A DNA stretch of 36,008 bases from Clostridia bacterium. GTDB taxonomy: Bacteria; Bacillota; Clostridia; Oscillospirales; CAG-272. Positions 26,411 to 34,292 of the stretch are shown here, in pieces. Position 1 is the stretch's first letter; the number at the start of each line of letters is the position of its first letter. A model generated the notes under the pieces. The model worked only from the letters and a program-made list of their open reading frames with translations, did no database searches and was not told where the DNA came from. Position numbers and translations under genes: made by a program. Location of the stretch: assembly GCA_017481495.1 (NCBI GenBank), contig JAFUPC010000069.1:1-36008 (forward strand), in the 5' to 3' direction.

Positions 26411-26540
26411 TGCTTTTGCGTAGCAAAAGTTTCCTTTCTTGGAGAATTGGGACTGGTTCTATGCTTGCATAAAATCGCAGTCGCAAGACTGCGAAAGTCA
26501 CAAAATCCGGTTTGAAAATTTATTTTCAAACATTCCTCCG
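26411..26540 (-). repeat. Hairpin-rich spacer between DUF1538 and the PII-like genes
   Basis: Within 130 bases there are four inverted repeats: TTTGAAAA/TTTTCAAA (26511-26530), TCGCAGTC/GACTGCGA (26475-26494), ATGC-TT-GCAT (26461-26470) and CTTTTGC/GCAAAAG (26413-26429). The base composition is more AT-rich than the flanking genes. Directly after the DUF1538 stop GGAGGA abuts an ATG that opens an 11-codon frame, but the spacing is too short for normal initiation. It may be an mRNA-processing or expression-balancing region or a copy of an interspersed repeat; neither can be decided here. Confidence 0.55.
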
Positions 26541-28064
26541 TTACATAAAGTCAATGATGCGGTCGTCGTCCGCTTCGAGGATCCGGCGCATCGCGATCTG
26601 CCGCTTGAGCTTGGATGCAACGACGGAACGGAAGCCAAGCAGCTGGATCGTGATCAAGGGCGTCATGGCGACCATAGCAACGATACCGAACGCATTCTGC
26701 AAGACCTTTGCTTCCCCGCCGATGACGGCACAGATGCCGACCGCAAACGGCAGAATGAAGCCGGAGGTCAAGGGACCCGATGCAACACCGCCGGAGTCAA
26801 ACGCGATCGCCGTATAGATCGGCGGCACAAAGAACGACAGACCGAGCGACAAAAGATAACCGGGAATCAGGTAGTAGAAAATGCTGAAATCGCAGACGAT
26901 GCGGAGCATCGAAAGACCGAGCGAGATGCCGACACCGATGGAGAGGGCGAGCATCATCGAGCGGCCGGAAATACGACCGTCTGTCACTGCTTCCACCTGC
27001 TTTTTCAGGACATGGACGGCAGGTTCGGCAAGTACGACGACCAAACCAAGCAAAAAGCCGAACAGGATGATGAACACGGAATCCTGCTGTGCCAGCTCCC
27101 GTCCGAGACGGTAACCGACCGGCATATAGCCGATGTTGACCGCGCCCAGAAACAGCACCAGACCGAAATATGTATAAATGATACCGATGCCGATTTTGAT
27201 GAGCCTCTTTTTGGGCAGTTTCAGAACCGTGAACTGCAGAATCGCGAACGCCGCCACAATCATGCCAAGCGCAATGGCGACCTCTTCCATGACAGAAACG
27301 ATCATCTCCGGTACGTGCATCAGAATTGAGGAAACGTCCTCATACGGAATTTTGTAAGTCATGCCGCCGTCTGATCCCATGCCGAGAATCAGAACTGCGA
27401 GGATAGGGCCGACCGAGCAGAGCGCGACCATACCGAAGCTGTTTTCCGCCGCGTGTTTGCCGCCGATGGTTGCGGAGATACCGACACCGAGCGCCATCAG
27501 GAACGGAACAGTGATGGGGCCGGTCGTGACACCGCCGGAGTCAAAGGCGACCGCAAGGAAATCCTCTCCGCCGTTCATGACGACCACACACGAGACCGCA
27601 AACAGAATCATGTAGAAGTACATCAGCATCGACGAAAGGCTCTTCCGGAACAAAATCTTCATCACCGCCAGCGTCAGAAACAAACCGACACCGATGCCGA
27701 CCGTCCAGATGAGGGCATTCGGCTGAATGATCTCCTTGACCTGTGCCGCAAGCACGGACAAGTCAGGCTCCGACACCGTGATGAGTACCCCGAGAATAAA
27801 CGATACGGACAGAAGCAGTCCCATTTTCCGGGACTTCGACAGACCCGCACCGACCTGTTCGCCCATCGGTGTCATTGCAAGGTCCGCACCGAGATTGAAC
27901 AGTGCGACACCCAGAATGAGCACAACCGTCGAGCCGAGGAACGTATAAAGTTCCGTGTCCGACAGCGTGGTAAACGGGGACAGATACAATAAAAATACGA
28001 TGACAGCCACGGGCAGAACCGAGATCATCGCCTCCCGCAGCTTTTCAAGCAACGCTTTCCGCAA
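26541..28064 (-). CDS. DUF1538 two-repeat membrane transporter
   Basis: The 507-residue protein has about twelve membrane helices and an internal duplication with a period near 248 residues. Matching pairs are AFDSGGVTTGPIT (173-185) and AFDSGGVASGPLT (421-433), SEPDLSVLAAQV (98-109) and AEPAVHVLKKQV (346-357), and GISATIGG with GICAVIGG shortly after. The two halves correspond to DUF1538 domains, which in other bacteria occur as separate proteins. From memory, such a pair (UmpA/UmpB of Halomonas) was reported as a Na+(Li+, K+)/H+ antiporter; that function is only inferred here. The start is TTG at 28064 with GGGAGG 7 bases upstream. Two PII-like genes follow. Confidence 0.85.
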   Translation of the reverse strand: MRKALLEKLREAMISVLPVAVIVFLLYLSPFTTLSDTELYTFLGSTVVLILGVALFNLGADLAMTPMGEQVGAGLSKSRKMGLLLSVSFILGVLITVSEPDLSVLAAQVKEIIQPNALIWTVGIGVGLFLTLAVMKILFRKSLSSMLMYFYMILFAVSCVVVMNGGEDFLAVAFDSGGVTTGPITVPFLMALGVGISATIGGKHAAENSFGMVALCSVGPILAVLILGMGSDGGMTYKIPYEDVSSILMHVPEMIVSVMEEVAIALGMIVAAFAILQFTVLKLPKKRLIKIGIGIIYTYFGLVLFLGAVNIGYMPVGYRLGRELAQQDSVFIILFGFLLGLVVVLAEPAVHVLKKQVEAVTDGRISGRSMMLALSIGVGISLGLSMLRIVCDFSIFYYLIPGYLLSLGLSFFVPPIYTAIAFDSGGVASGPLTSGFILPFAVGICAVIGGEAKVLQNAFGIVAMVAMTPLITIQLLGFRSVVASKLKRQIAMRRILEADDDRIIDFM

Positions 28065-28084
28065 AAAAACGCCTCCCTTTTCTG

Positions 28085-28125
28085 TTCATAAATTCACGAA
28101 CAAATATTACTTATCTATTATAGCA
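28085..28125 (-). promoter_or_regulatory. Extended -10 promoter and imperfect palindrome before DUF1538
   Basis: On the minus strand TGCTATAAT (28125-28117) is a perfect extended -10 box without a clear -35. Downstream, 28085-28100 is a 16-base imperfect palindrome (TTC and GAA arms around AATT, 12 of 16 matching) in the leader, a possible operator. Confidence 0.55.
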
Positions 28126-28188
28126 TATTTTTACGGAAAATTCTATGGTCAGGAAATAAAGATTCTGTGAATAATTTTTCAATAACCA

Positions 28189-28217
28189 TTGACATCCGTG
28201 TTTTTTTGCGATACAAT
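28189..28217 (+). promoter_or_regulatory. Promoter of the MATE-yfcE-type operon
   Basis: TTGACA at 28189-28194, 17-base spacer, TACAAT at 28212-28217; it diverges from the DUF1538 promoter. Confidence 0.85.
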
Positions 28218-28225
28218 ATATAAGA

Positions 28226-28266
28226 GATGTGTCCATCCACCGGAAAAACAATGCAGTCGACACATC
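28226..28266 (+). other. Leader inverted repeat upstream of the MATE gene
   Basis: GATGTGTC at 28226-28233 and GACACATC at 28259-28266 are exact 8-base inverted repeats with a 25-base loop, at the very start of the predicted mRNA and 34 bases before the ATG. I recognise no known riboswitch in it. Confidence 0.45.
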
Positions 28267-28300
28267 CGGCATTCCCGCACCCGAAAGGACCGATCTTTTT

Positions 28301-29665
28301 ATGACACAAACCAATTCCCGTGTCCGCGATATGACACAAGGCTCCCCCATCCGGTTGATTCTGCTGTTTTCCCTGCCGATTCTCGTCGGCAATTTATTCC
28401 AGCAGTTCTACAATATGGCTGACAGCATCATCGTCGGACAGTGTATCGGTACCTCCGCATTTGCAGCCGTCGGCGCGACCGGCTCCATTTCGTTTCTCAT
28501 CATCGGGTTTGTCAACGGCGTGTCGAGCGGTTTCTGCATTCCCGTTGCGCAGTATTTCGGTGCGGGCGACCACAAAAATATGCGCCGCTGTATCGCCAAT
28601 ATCCTGTGGCTGGGTCTTTTCATCGCGGCAGTCGTCACCACACTGATGATGTTCACGACCGGCGGACTCCTTCATCTGATGGACACACCGGACGACATTT
28701 TCAGCGATTCCTATACCTACATCATCATTATTTTCGCGGGTATTCCGTTCTGTATGTTCTACAATATCACAGCAGGACTGATGCGCTCCGTCGGCGACTC
28801 GCGCTCCCCGCTATACTTTCTCATCGTCTCCTCTGCCCTGAACATTGCGCTGGATTTGCTGTTTATCGCCGTGTTCCGGATGGGCGTGGGCGGTGCGGCA
28901 CTGGCGACCATCATCTCCCAACTGGTTTCCGGCCTTCTGTGCTTTCTCTGGATTGTAAAGAAATTCCCGATTCTGCACCCGAAAAAGGAAGATATGCGCT
29001 TTGACGTGAAGATCGCGGGAAAACTGCTCTCCATCGGTCTGCCGATGGCATTCCAGTTCTCTATCACCGCCATCGGCTCCATCGTCCTGCAAAGCGCCAT
29101 CAATACCCTCGGCTCGGACATCATCGCATCGAACACCGCCGCGGCAAAGGTACAGAACATCATCTTCGCCCCGATGGAAACGCTGGGCATCACGATGGCA
29201 ACCTACTGCGGTCAGAACCTCGGCGCATGGCGCATCGACCGCATCAAAAAAGGGATGTTCCAGTGTACCTGTGCGGCGCTCGTGTTAAGTGCGGTCTGCT
29301 GTATCTTCGTCCGTACTTGCGGCGAATACGTCGCTCTGCTCTTCCTTGACGCCGAGGAAACGGAAATCCTCGCGCGGGTCGGGCAGTACCTTGACATCTG
29401 CGGTCTGTTTTATGCGCCGCTTGCGCTCATTTTCGTGTTCCGCAATGCCATCCAAGGGATGGGATATGGCGTGCCTGCGATGACGGCAGGGGTGTTTGAA
29501 CTGGTCGCGCGTGCGGCAGTGGCGAATCTGTTCGTCCGCTCCATTGGCTTTACCGCCGTCTGTTACGCCAATCCCGCGGCATGGGTCGCGGCAGACTTGC
29601 TTCTGCTCCCGATGTACTTCCATATTATCCGTAAATTATCAAAACAGGAGAAACAACATCCATGA
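28301..29665 (+). CDS. MATE-family multidrug/metabolite exporter
   Basis: The 454-residue protein has twelve membrane helices in two related halves. The typical N-terminal MATE pattern is TQGSPIRLILLFSLPILVGN followed by LFQQFYNMADSIIVGQCIG, and the second half has PMAFQFSITAIGSIVLQSAI. MATE proteins export cationic drugs or metabolites in exchange for H+ or Na+. The ATG at 28301 has AAAGGA upstream; an in-frame ATG at 28229 lies within the leader hairpin and is less likely. The stop overlaps the next gene by four bases. Confidence 0.93.
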   Translation: MTQTNSRVRDMTQGSPIRLILLFSLPILVGNLFQQFYNMADSIIVGQCIGTSAFAAVGATGSISFLIIGFVNGVSSGFCIPVAQYFGAGDHKNMRRCIANILWLGLFIAAVVTTLMMFTTGGLLHLMDTPDDIFSDSYTYIIIIFAGIPFCMFYNITAGLMRSVGDSRSPLYFLIVSSALNIALDLLFIAVFRMGVGGAALATIISQLVSGLLCFLWIVKKFPILHPKKEDMRFDVKIAGKLLSIGLPMAFQFSITAIGSIVLQSAINTLGSDIIASNTAAAKVQNIIFAPMETLGITMATYCGQNLGAWRIDRIKKGMFQCTCAALVLSAVCCIFVRTCGEYVALLFLDAEETEILARVGQYLDICGLFYAPLALIFVFRNAIQGMGYGVPAMTAGVFELVARAAVANLFVRSIGFTAVCYANPAAWVAADLLLLPMYFHIIRKLSKQEKQHP

Positions 29666-30204
29666 AACTTATGATTGCATCCGACATCCACGGCTCGGCA
29701 AAATATTGCCGTGAGCTGCTTTCCGCCTTTGCGCGTGAGGGCGCCCAGACGCTCATTCTGCTCGGCGACCTTTTGTACCACGGCCCGCGCAACGATCTGC
29801 CCGAAGAATACGCGCCGAAAGAAGTCATCACGCTTCTGAACGATGTCGCCGACAAGCTGCTCTGCGTGCGCGGGAATTGTGACACGGAGGTCGACCAGAT
29901 GGTACTTGATTTCCCGATTCTCGCCGATTACGCGGTTCTGTACGATGCCGGACGGAAATTCTATCTTACCCACGGTCATCATTTCTCCGAGAACGAACCG
30001 CCGAAGCTGTGCCGGGGCGACGTTCTCATCAACGGTCACACCCATGTCCCCGCCTGCCGCGACAAGGGGGATTACCTTTATCTGAATCCCGGCTCCGTCT
30101 CCATTCCCAAGGAAAACAGCGTTCACGGCTATATGACCTACGAAAACGGGACATTCACATGGAAATCTCTTGACGGAATCGTGGTTTCCGGGTACACGCT
30201 GTAA
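29662..30204 (+). CDS. yfcE: YfcE/MJ0936-type metallophosphodiesterase
   Basis: This 180-residue protein has all calcineurin-like metal motifs: MIASDIHGS, LLGDLLYHGPRN, VRGNCDTEVD, LTHGHHFSE and INGHTHVPAC. E. coli YfcE is a manganese-dependent phosphodiesterase of unknown natural substrate, and this protein has the same length. Its ATG overlaps the MATE stop (ATGA), so the pair is translationally coupled; whether the two functions are linked is not known. Confidence 0.92.
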   Translation: MKLMIASDIHGSAKYCRELLSAFAREGAQTLILLGDLLYHGPRNDLPEEYAPKEVITLLNDVADKLLCVRGNCDTEVDQMVLDFPILADYAVLYDAGRKFYLTHGHHFSENEPPKLCRGDVLINGHTHVPACRDKGDYLYLNPGSVSIPKENSVHGYMTYENGTFTWKSLDGIVVSGYTL

Positions 30205-30274
30205 TTCATAAACGGTATATAGCAATTGACCTGTAATTTCTAAATACTTTTTAATTTCAGAAAGGAACGCAAAA

Positions 30275-30955
30275 ATGAAACGCTCCGAGATCAACACCGC
30301 CGTTGAGGGAGCAATGGCGGCGCTCAAACACGAAAACATCACCCTCCCCTCGTTTGCGTACTTCACCCCAGAGGAATGGAGGACGAGAAAAGCCGACTGC
30401 GAAAACGCCATCGCTGTCATGCTTGGCTGGGATGTCACGGACTTCAGCTCAGGAGACTTTGCCCATGTCGGCTGTACGCTGTTCACCGTGCGCAACGGTT
30501 CGGGGGACGGGCGCGGCGTTCCGTATGCCGAAAAATATCTCATCTTTTCCGATGACCCCGCGCAGGAGATCCCGCTCCATTTCCACTTTGAAAAAACCGA
30601 GGACATCATCAACCGCGCGGGCGGCGTGATGTGCATCGAAGTCTACAATTCCCTGCCGGACGGGGAGCTTGACCGCGAGGGTGACGTCACCGTTTACACG
30701 GACGGCATCCGCAATGTTGTCCCCGCAGGCACCGTTATGGAGATCACAAACGGCAATTCCATCACGCTGACACCGGGACTGTACCACCGCATTTTCGCAA
30801 AAGCAGGCACGGGAACGCTCATCGCGGGCGAGGTTTCTTCCATCAATGACGACACCCGTGACAACCGCTTCTACCGTCCGACCGCACGCTTCTGCGGCAT
30901 TGATGAAGACGAACCCATCCGCCATCTGCTCGCAAACGAATATCATCTGCTCTGA
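30275..30955 (+). CDS. D-lyxose isomerase-type cupin sugar isomerase
   Basis: The 226-residue cupin has the metal-binding set His102, His104, Glu109 (IPLHFHFEKTEDI) and His171 (PGLYHRIF), the pattern of the D-lyxose ketol-isomerase family (PF07385). Those enzymes interconvert D-lyxose with D-xylulose and D-mannose with D-fructose. The start at 30275 has AAAGGA about 8 bases upstream. It lies 35 bases before a GH3 glycosidase, which suggests the isomerase handles a sugar released by that enzyme or a related pathway. A 70-base AT-rich gap with no clear promoter separates it from the yfcE-type gene. Confidence 0.88.
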   Translation: MKRSEINTAVEGAMAALKHENITLPSFAYFTPEEWRTRKADCENAIAVMLGWDVTDFSSGDFAHVGCTLFTVRNGSGDGRGVPYAEKYLIFSDDPAQEIPLHFHFEKTEDIINRAGGVMCIEVYNSLPDGELDREGDVTVYTDGIRNVVPAGTVMEITNGNSITLTPGLYHRIFAKAGTGTLIAGEVSSINDDTRDNRFYRPTARFCGIDEDEPIRHLLANEYHLL

Positions 30956-30990
30956 TAGAAAAACATCCAACCCAAGAGAGGACACCGACA

Positions 30991-33075
30991 ATGAAACGCT
31001 ACGAAGACACCGCCCTCACCGCCGAAGAACGCGCCGAAGCACTGGTCGCCGAAATGACCGTCGAGGAAGCCGCGTCCCAGCTCCGCTACGATGCCCCCGC
31101 CATCCCGAGACTCGGTATTCCCGCCTACAACTGGTGGAACGAAGCACTGCACGGTGTTGCCCGCTCCGGTACGGCAACGGTATTCCCGCAGGCCATCGGT
31201 CTTGCCGCCATGTTCGACACCGACACCCTGAAAACCGCCGCGGAGATCGTTTCTACCGAAGCGCGCGCCAAATACAACGGTTATCAGAAGCGCGGCGATA
31301 CCGGCATTTACAAGGGACTGACGTTCTGGTCGCCAAACATCAACATTTTCCGTGACCCCCGCTGGGGCCGCGGTCACGAGACCTACGGTGAGGACCCGTA
31401 TCTGACCGCCGAATGCGGCAAAGCGTATGTTGAGGGTCTTCAGGGAAACGGGCCGGTTCTGCGCGCCGCCGCGTGCGCAAAGCATTTCGCCGTCCATTCG
31501 GGACCGGAAAATATGCGCCACAGCTTCGATGCGGTCATCGGAAAAAAAGACCTTTACGAGACCTATCTGCCGGCGTTTGAAGCACTGGTGCGGGATGCGC
31601 ACGTCGAGGGCATCATGGGTGCTTACAACCGTGTCAACGGAGAACCCGCCTGTGCCTCCCCCGCTTTGCAGGAGATCTTGCGGGAATGGGGTTTTGACGG
31701 CTATTTCGTCTCCGACTGCGGTGCCATTTCCGATTTCCACGCATTCCATCACATCACGGCAAATGCCGTCGATTCCGCGGCGATTGCGCTGAAAAACGGC
31801 TGTGACGTCAACTGCGGCGGCTGTTATGCGCAGATTCTGACCGCATACGAGGAAGGACTTGTTTCCGAGGACGACATCCGTCGGGCGTGTGTCCATCTGA
31901 TGCGCACGCGCATCCGGCTCGGTATGTTCGACGGCGGCACGGAATACGACGATATTCCCTACTCTGTTGTCGCCTGCGACGACCACAAGGACATCGCATG
32001 GCAGTGCGCGCTCGAATCCATGGTTCTCTTGAAAAACAACGGTATCCTGCCGCTTGACGAGGAAAAAATTTCCACGATTGCCGTCATCGGCCCGAACGCA
32101 AACAGCCGGACAGCGCTGGAGGGCAACTACATGGGTACCGCCGACCGCTACATCACGTTCCTTGAAGGTATTCAGGACAGATTCCCCGGCCGTGTCATCA
32201 CCGCCCCGGGCGCACATCTGTACAAGCTCCGCTCCGAAAACTGCAACAACGATGGCGACCACGACCGTCTTGCGGAAGCGCTGGAAGCGGCGGTGTGTGC
32301 TGACGTCGTCATCGCGTGTGTCGGACTGGATGCATCTATCGAGGGCGAGGAGGGCGATGCTTCCAACGAATACGCGGCGGGCGACAAGCGCAGTCTCCTG
32401 CTCCCCGAGTCCCAGCGGGTACTTCTGAGGGCACTGAAAGAGACCGGCAAGCCGCTCATCGTTCTCTGCGCCGCAGGCAGTGCCATCAACACGGAAATCG
32501 ATGCCGATGCCCTGCTCCATGTCTGGTATCCCGGACAGATGGGCGGCGAAGCGGCGGCTTCCATCCTGTTCGGTGATTTCGCGCCATCCGGAAAACTGCC
32601 CGTCACGTTCTACGAGGACACGGAAAAACTGCCTGATTTCACCGATTATTCGATGAAAAACCGCACCTACCGCTACACGCAGGACAATATTCTCTACCCA
32701 TTCGGCTACGGTCTGACCTACGGAACGGTTCTGGTCAAAGCACTTTCCTACGAAAACGGCATCGCATCCGTCACCGTGCAGAATCCGGGAGACGTCCGGT
32801 GCGACGATGTCATTGAGCTGTATCTGCACGACAACGCGCCGTGCGCCGTTCCTTATTATTCGCTGTGCGGATTCGCACGCATTTCGCTCGCACCGGGACA
32901 GGAAAAGACGGTCGCCGTGGAAATTCCCACTACCGCATTCTTGTCGGTCGATGAGGACGGCATCCGTGCCGTGCGCGGAACACAGTACACCCTGTACGCC
33001 GGAACGCATCAGCCGGATGCGAAAAGCGAGGCGCTGACCGGTACAAAATGCCTGTCTTTCACCATCAATTTCTGA
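30991..33075 (+). CDS. GH3 glycoside hydrolase (beta-xylosidase/beta-glucosidase type)
   Basis: The 694-residue enzyme has the GH3 barrel with WWNEALHGVARSGTATVFPQ (47-67), FWSPNINIFRDPRWGRGHET (112-131), KHF at 164-166 and the nucleophile Asp242 in GYFVSDCGAISDFH. The second domain and the C-terminal fibronectin-like domain (RYTQDNILYPFGYGLTYG onwards) are both complete. The early segment resembles bacterial GH3 beta-xylosidases, but GH3 specificity is hard to read from sequence. There is no signal peptide, so it should act on imported oligosaccharides. AGAGAGGA lies ahead of the ATG. It ends 103 bases before the next gene, which has its own promoter. Confidence 0.94.
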   Translation: MKRYEDTALTAEERAEALVAEMTVEEAASQLRYDAPAIPRLGIPAYNWWNEALHGVARSGTATVFPQAIGLAAMFDTDTLKTAAEIVSTEARAKYNGYQKRGDTGIYKGLTFWSPNINIFRDPRWGRGHETYGEDPYLTAECGKAYVEGLQGNGPVLRAAACAKHFAVHSGPENMRHSFDAVIGKKDLYETYLPAFEALVRDAHVEGIMGAYNRVNGEPACASPALQEILREWGFDGYFVSDCGAISDFHAFHHITANAVDSAAIALKNGCDVNCGGCYAQILTAYEEGLVSEDDIRRACVHLMRTRIRLGMFDGGTEYDDIPYSVVACDDHKDIAWQCALESMVLLKNNGILPLDEEKISTIAVIGPNANSRTALEGNYMGTADRYITFLEGIQDRFPGRVITAPGAHLYKLRSENCNNDGDHDRLAEALEAAVCADVVIACVGLDASIEGEEGDASNEYAAGDKRSLLLPESQRVLLRALKETGKPLIVLCAAGSAINTEIDADALLHVWYPGQMGGEAAASILFGDFAPSGKLPVTFYEDTEKLPDFTDYSMKNRTYRYTQDNILYPFGYGLTYGTVLVKALSYENGIASVTVQNPGDVRCDDVIELYLHDNAPCAVPYYSLCGFARISLAPGQEKTVAVEIPTTAFLSVDEDGIRAVRGTQYTLYAGTHQPDAKSEALTGTKCLSFTINF

Positions 33076-33082
33076 AAACCTC

Positions 33083-33111
33083 TTGACATTCTGTCAAAGA
33101 TATGATAGAAT
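33083..33111 (+). promoter_or_regulatory. Promoter of the second Gfo/Idh/MocA gene, with palindromic -35 region
   Basis: TTGACA at 33083-33088, 17-base spacer, TAGAAT at 33106-33111. The -35 box is the left arm of an inverted repeat, TTGACA-TTC-TGTCAA (33083-33097), and a related TGTCAT follows the -10 box at 33112. A repressor binding here would cover the -35. Confidence 0.8.
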
Positions 33112-33130
33112 TGTCATAACAAAATATAAA

Positions 33131-33154
33131 GTGTGCGGAAATCCGACCGCACAC
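33131..33154 (+). other. Strong leader hairpin before the second Gfo/Idh/MocA gene
   Basis: GTGTGCGG at 33131-33138 and CCGCACAC at 33147-33154 form a perfect 8-pair stem with an 8-base loop, near the 5-prime end of the mRNA and upstream of the ribosome site. No U tract follows, so it probably stabilises or regulates the message rather than ending it. Confidence 0.6.
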
Positions 33155-33177
33155 CGGAACATAAAGGAGAAACCACC

Positions 33178-34224
33178 ATGAAAAAGTTAAAAGTCGGTAT
33201 CATCGGCGCGGGCAACATTTCCACCAGCGCACACCTCCCGGCATATGCGGAGCTGACCGATTCCGTCGAGGTCGTCGCCATCGCGGACATCGTCCTGGAA
33301 CGCGCACAGGCTGCCGCTGAAAAGTTCGGTATCCCGCACGCTTACGCATCGGTTGAAGAACTGCTCGCAAACGAGCCGGATGTCGATTACATCGATGTCT
33401 GCACCTGGACCGCGGCACACGCACCGGTTGCCATCGCTGCCGCAAAGGCAGGCAAGCACGTTCTCTGCGAAAAGCCGCTGGCAGCAACGCTGGAACAGGG
33501 TCTTGCCATCGAAGCCGCTGTCAAGGAAGCGGGTGTGCAGTTCATGCTCGCCGTCGTCACCCGTTACGGCGCAGAACAGCAGAAGTTCGTGGAACTGCGC
33601 GATGAGGGCAAGTTCGGCGAAATCTACTACGCAAAGACCTCCTATGTCCGCCGCCGCGGTACCCCCGGCGGTTGGTTCACTGACAAGGAGCTTGCAGGCG
33701 GCGGCCCCGTTCTCGACATCGGTGTCCATGCCATCGACCGTACCTGGTATCTGATGGGCAGACCGAAGCCTGTTTCCGTTTCCGCGGAAACCTCCTACCG
33801 CATCGGCGACTACCAGACCAAGGGTGTCGGCAGATGGGAACCGTTCGGCAAGGGCAATGGCGTTTTCAACACCGAGGATTCCGCATCCGTCTTCTTCCGC
33901 TTTGAGGGCGGCAAGTCTATGGTCGCAGAGATCGCATGGGCGATCAATGGTGTCGAGTCCGCCACCACCGTCCTGTACGGTTCCAAGGCAGGCTGTACGT
34001 TTGAGCCGCTGACCATTTACGGCGAAGATGCAGAGGGTTATCTCTCCACCGAAAAGCCGGAGATCACGCCCAATAACTTCTTCAAGGAAGAAATTGCGCA
34101 CTTCGTTGACTGCCTGAACACCGGCAAGACCCCGATCTCCCCCATCGAGGATGCTGTCACCGTTCAGAGAATGCTCGACGGTATCTACGCTTCCGCAGAA
34201 AAGCACGAGGAAGTCAAAATCTGA
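33178..34224 (+). CDS. Gfo/Idh/MocA-family oxidoreductase, probably highly expressed
   Basis: The 348-residue enzyme has the Rossmann motif VGIIGAGNISTSAHLPAY, the EKP motif in HVLCEKPLAATLEQ, and the C-terminal catalytic region VLDIGVHAIDRTWYLMG. It likely acts on a sugar or polyol with NAD(P). AAAGGAG precedes the ATG at 33178. Codon use differs from most neighbours: lysine is AAG about six times as often as AAA by my count, while the other MocA gene mixes them. With its near-consensus promoter and leader hairpin, this suggests high expression. It follows the isomerase and GH3 genes and may take part in the same sugar pathway. Confidence 0.93.
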   Translation: MKKLKVGIIGAGNISTSAHLPAYAELTDSVEVVAIADIVLERAQAAAEKFGIPHAYASVEELLANEPDVDYIDVCTWTAAHAPVAIAAAKAGKHVLCEKPLAATLEQGLAIEAAVKEAGVQFMLAVVTRYGAEQQKFVELRDEGKFGEIYYAKTSYVRRRGTPGGWFTDKELAGGGPVLDIGVHAIDRTWYLMGRPKPVSVSAETSYRIGDYQTKGVGRWEPFGKGNGVFNTEDSASVFFRFEGGKSMVAEIAWAINGVESATTVLYGSKAGCTFEPLTIYGEDAEGYLSTEKPEITPNNFFKEEIAHFVDCLNTGKTPISPIEDAVTVQRMLDGIYASAEKHEEVKI

Positions 34225-34246
34225 TATTGCATCACGCATAAAAACG

Positions 34247-34285
34247 CATCCGCCGGTATCATGAGCCGGCGGATGTTTCTTTTTA
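34247..34285. terminator. Strong bidirectional terminator
   Basis: CATCCGCCGG at 34247-34256 and CCGGCGGATG at 34266-34275 form a perfect 10-pair stem with a 9-base loop. TTTCTTTTT follows on the plus strand and CGTTTTTATG on the minus strand, serving two convergent genes. Confidence 0.93.
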
Positions 34286-34292
34286 AATGTGT

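Noticed and set aside
26500..26534. 11-codon frame right after the DUF1538 stop, opening at an ATG next to GGAGGA
   Set aside because: The ribosome site directly abuts the ATG, too close for initiation, and the codons simply spell the hairpin. Kept only as part of the spacer description.
30205..30274. Possible promoter TTGACC in the gap before the D-lyxose isomerase-type gene
   Set aside because: At 17 bases downstream the -10 candidate is TTTTAA, lacking the key second A and last T.
29563..30636. Minus-strand open frame spanning the yfcE-type gene and the isomerase start
   Set aside because: It crosses an AT-rich intergenic gap and opposes two genes with complete metal motifs.
30943..33009. 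Long minus-strand open frame (about 688 codons) opposite the GH3 gene
   Set aside because: The plus strand encodes a complete GH3 enzyme with its catalytic residues; the reverse frame has no family-like motif and no ribosome site.
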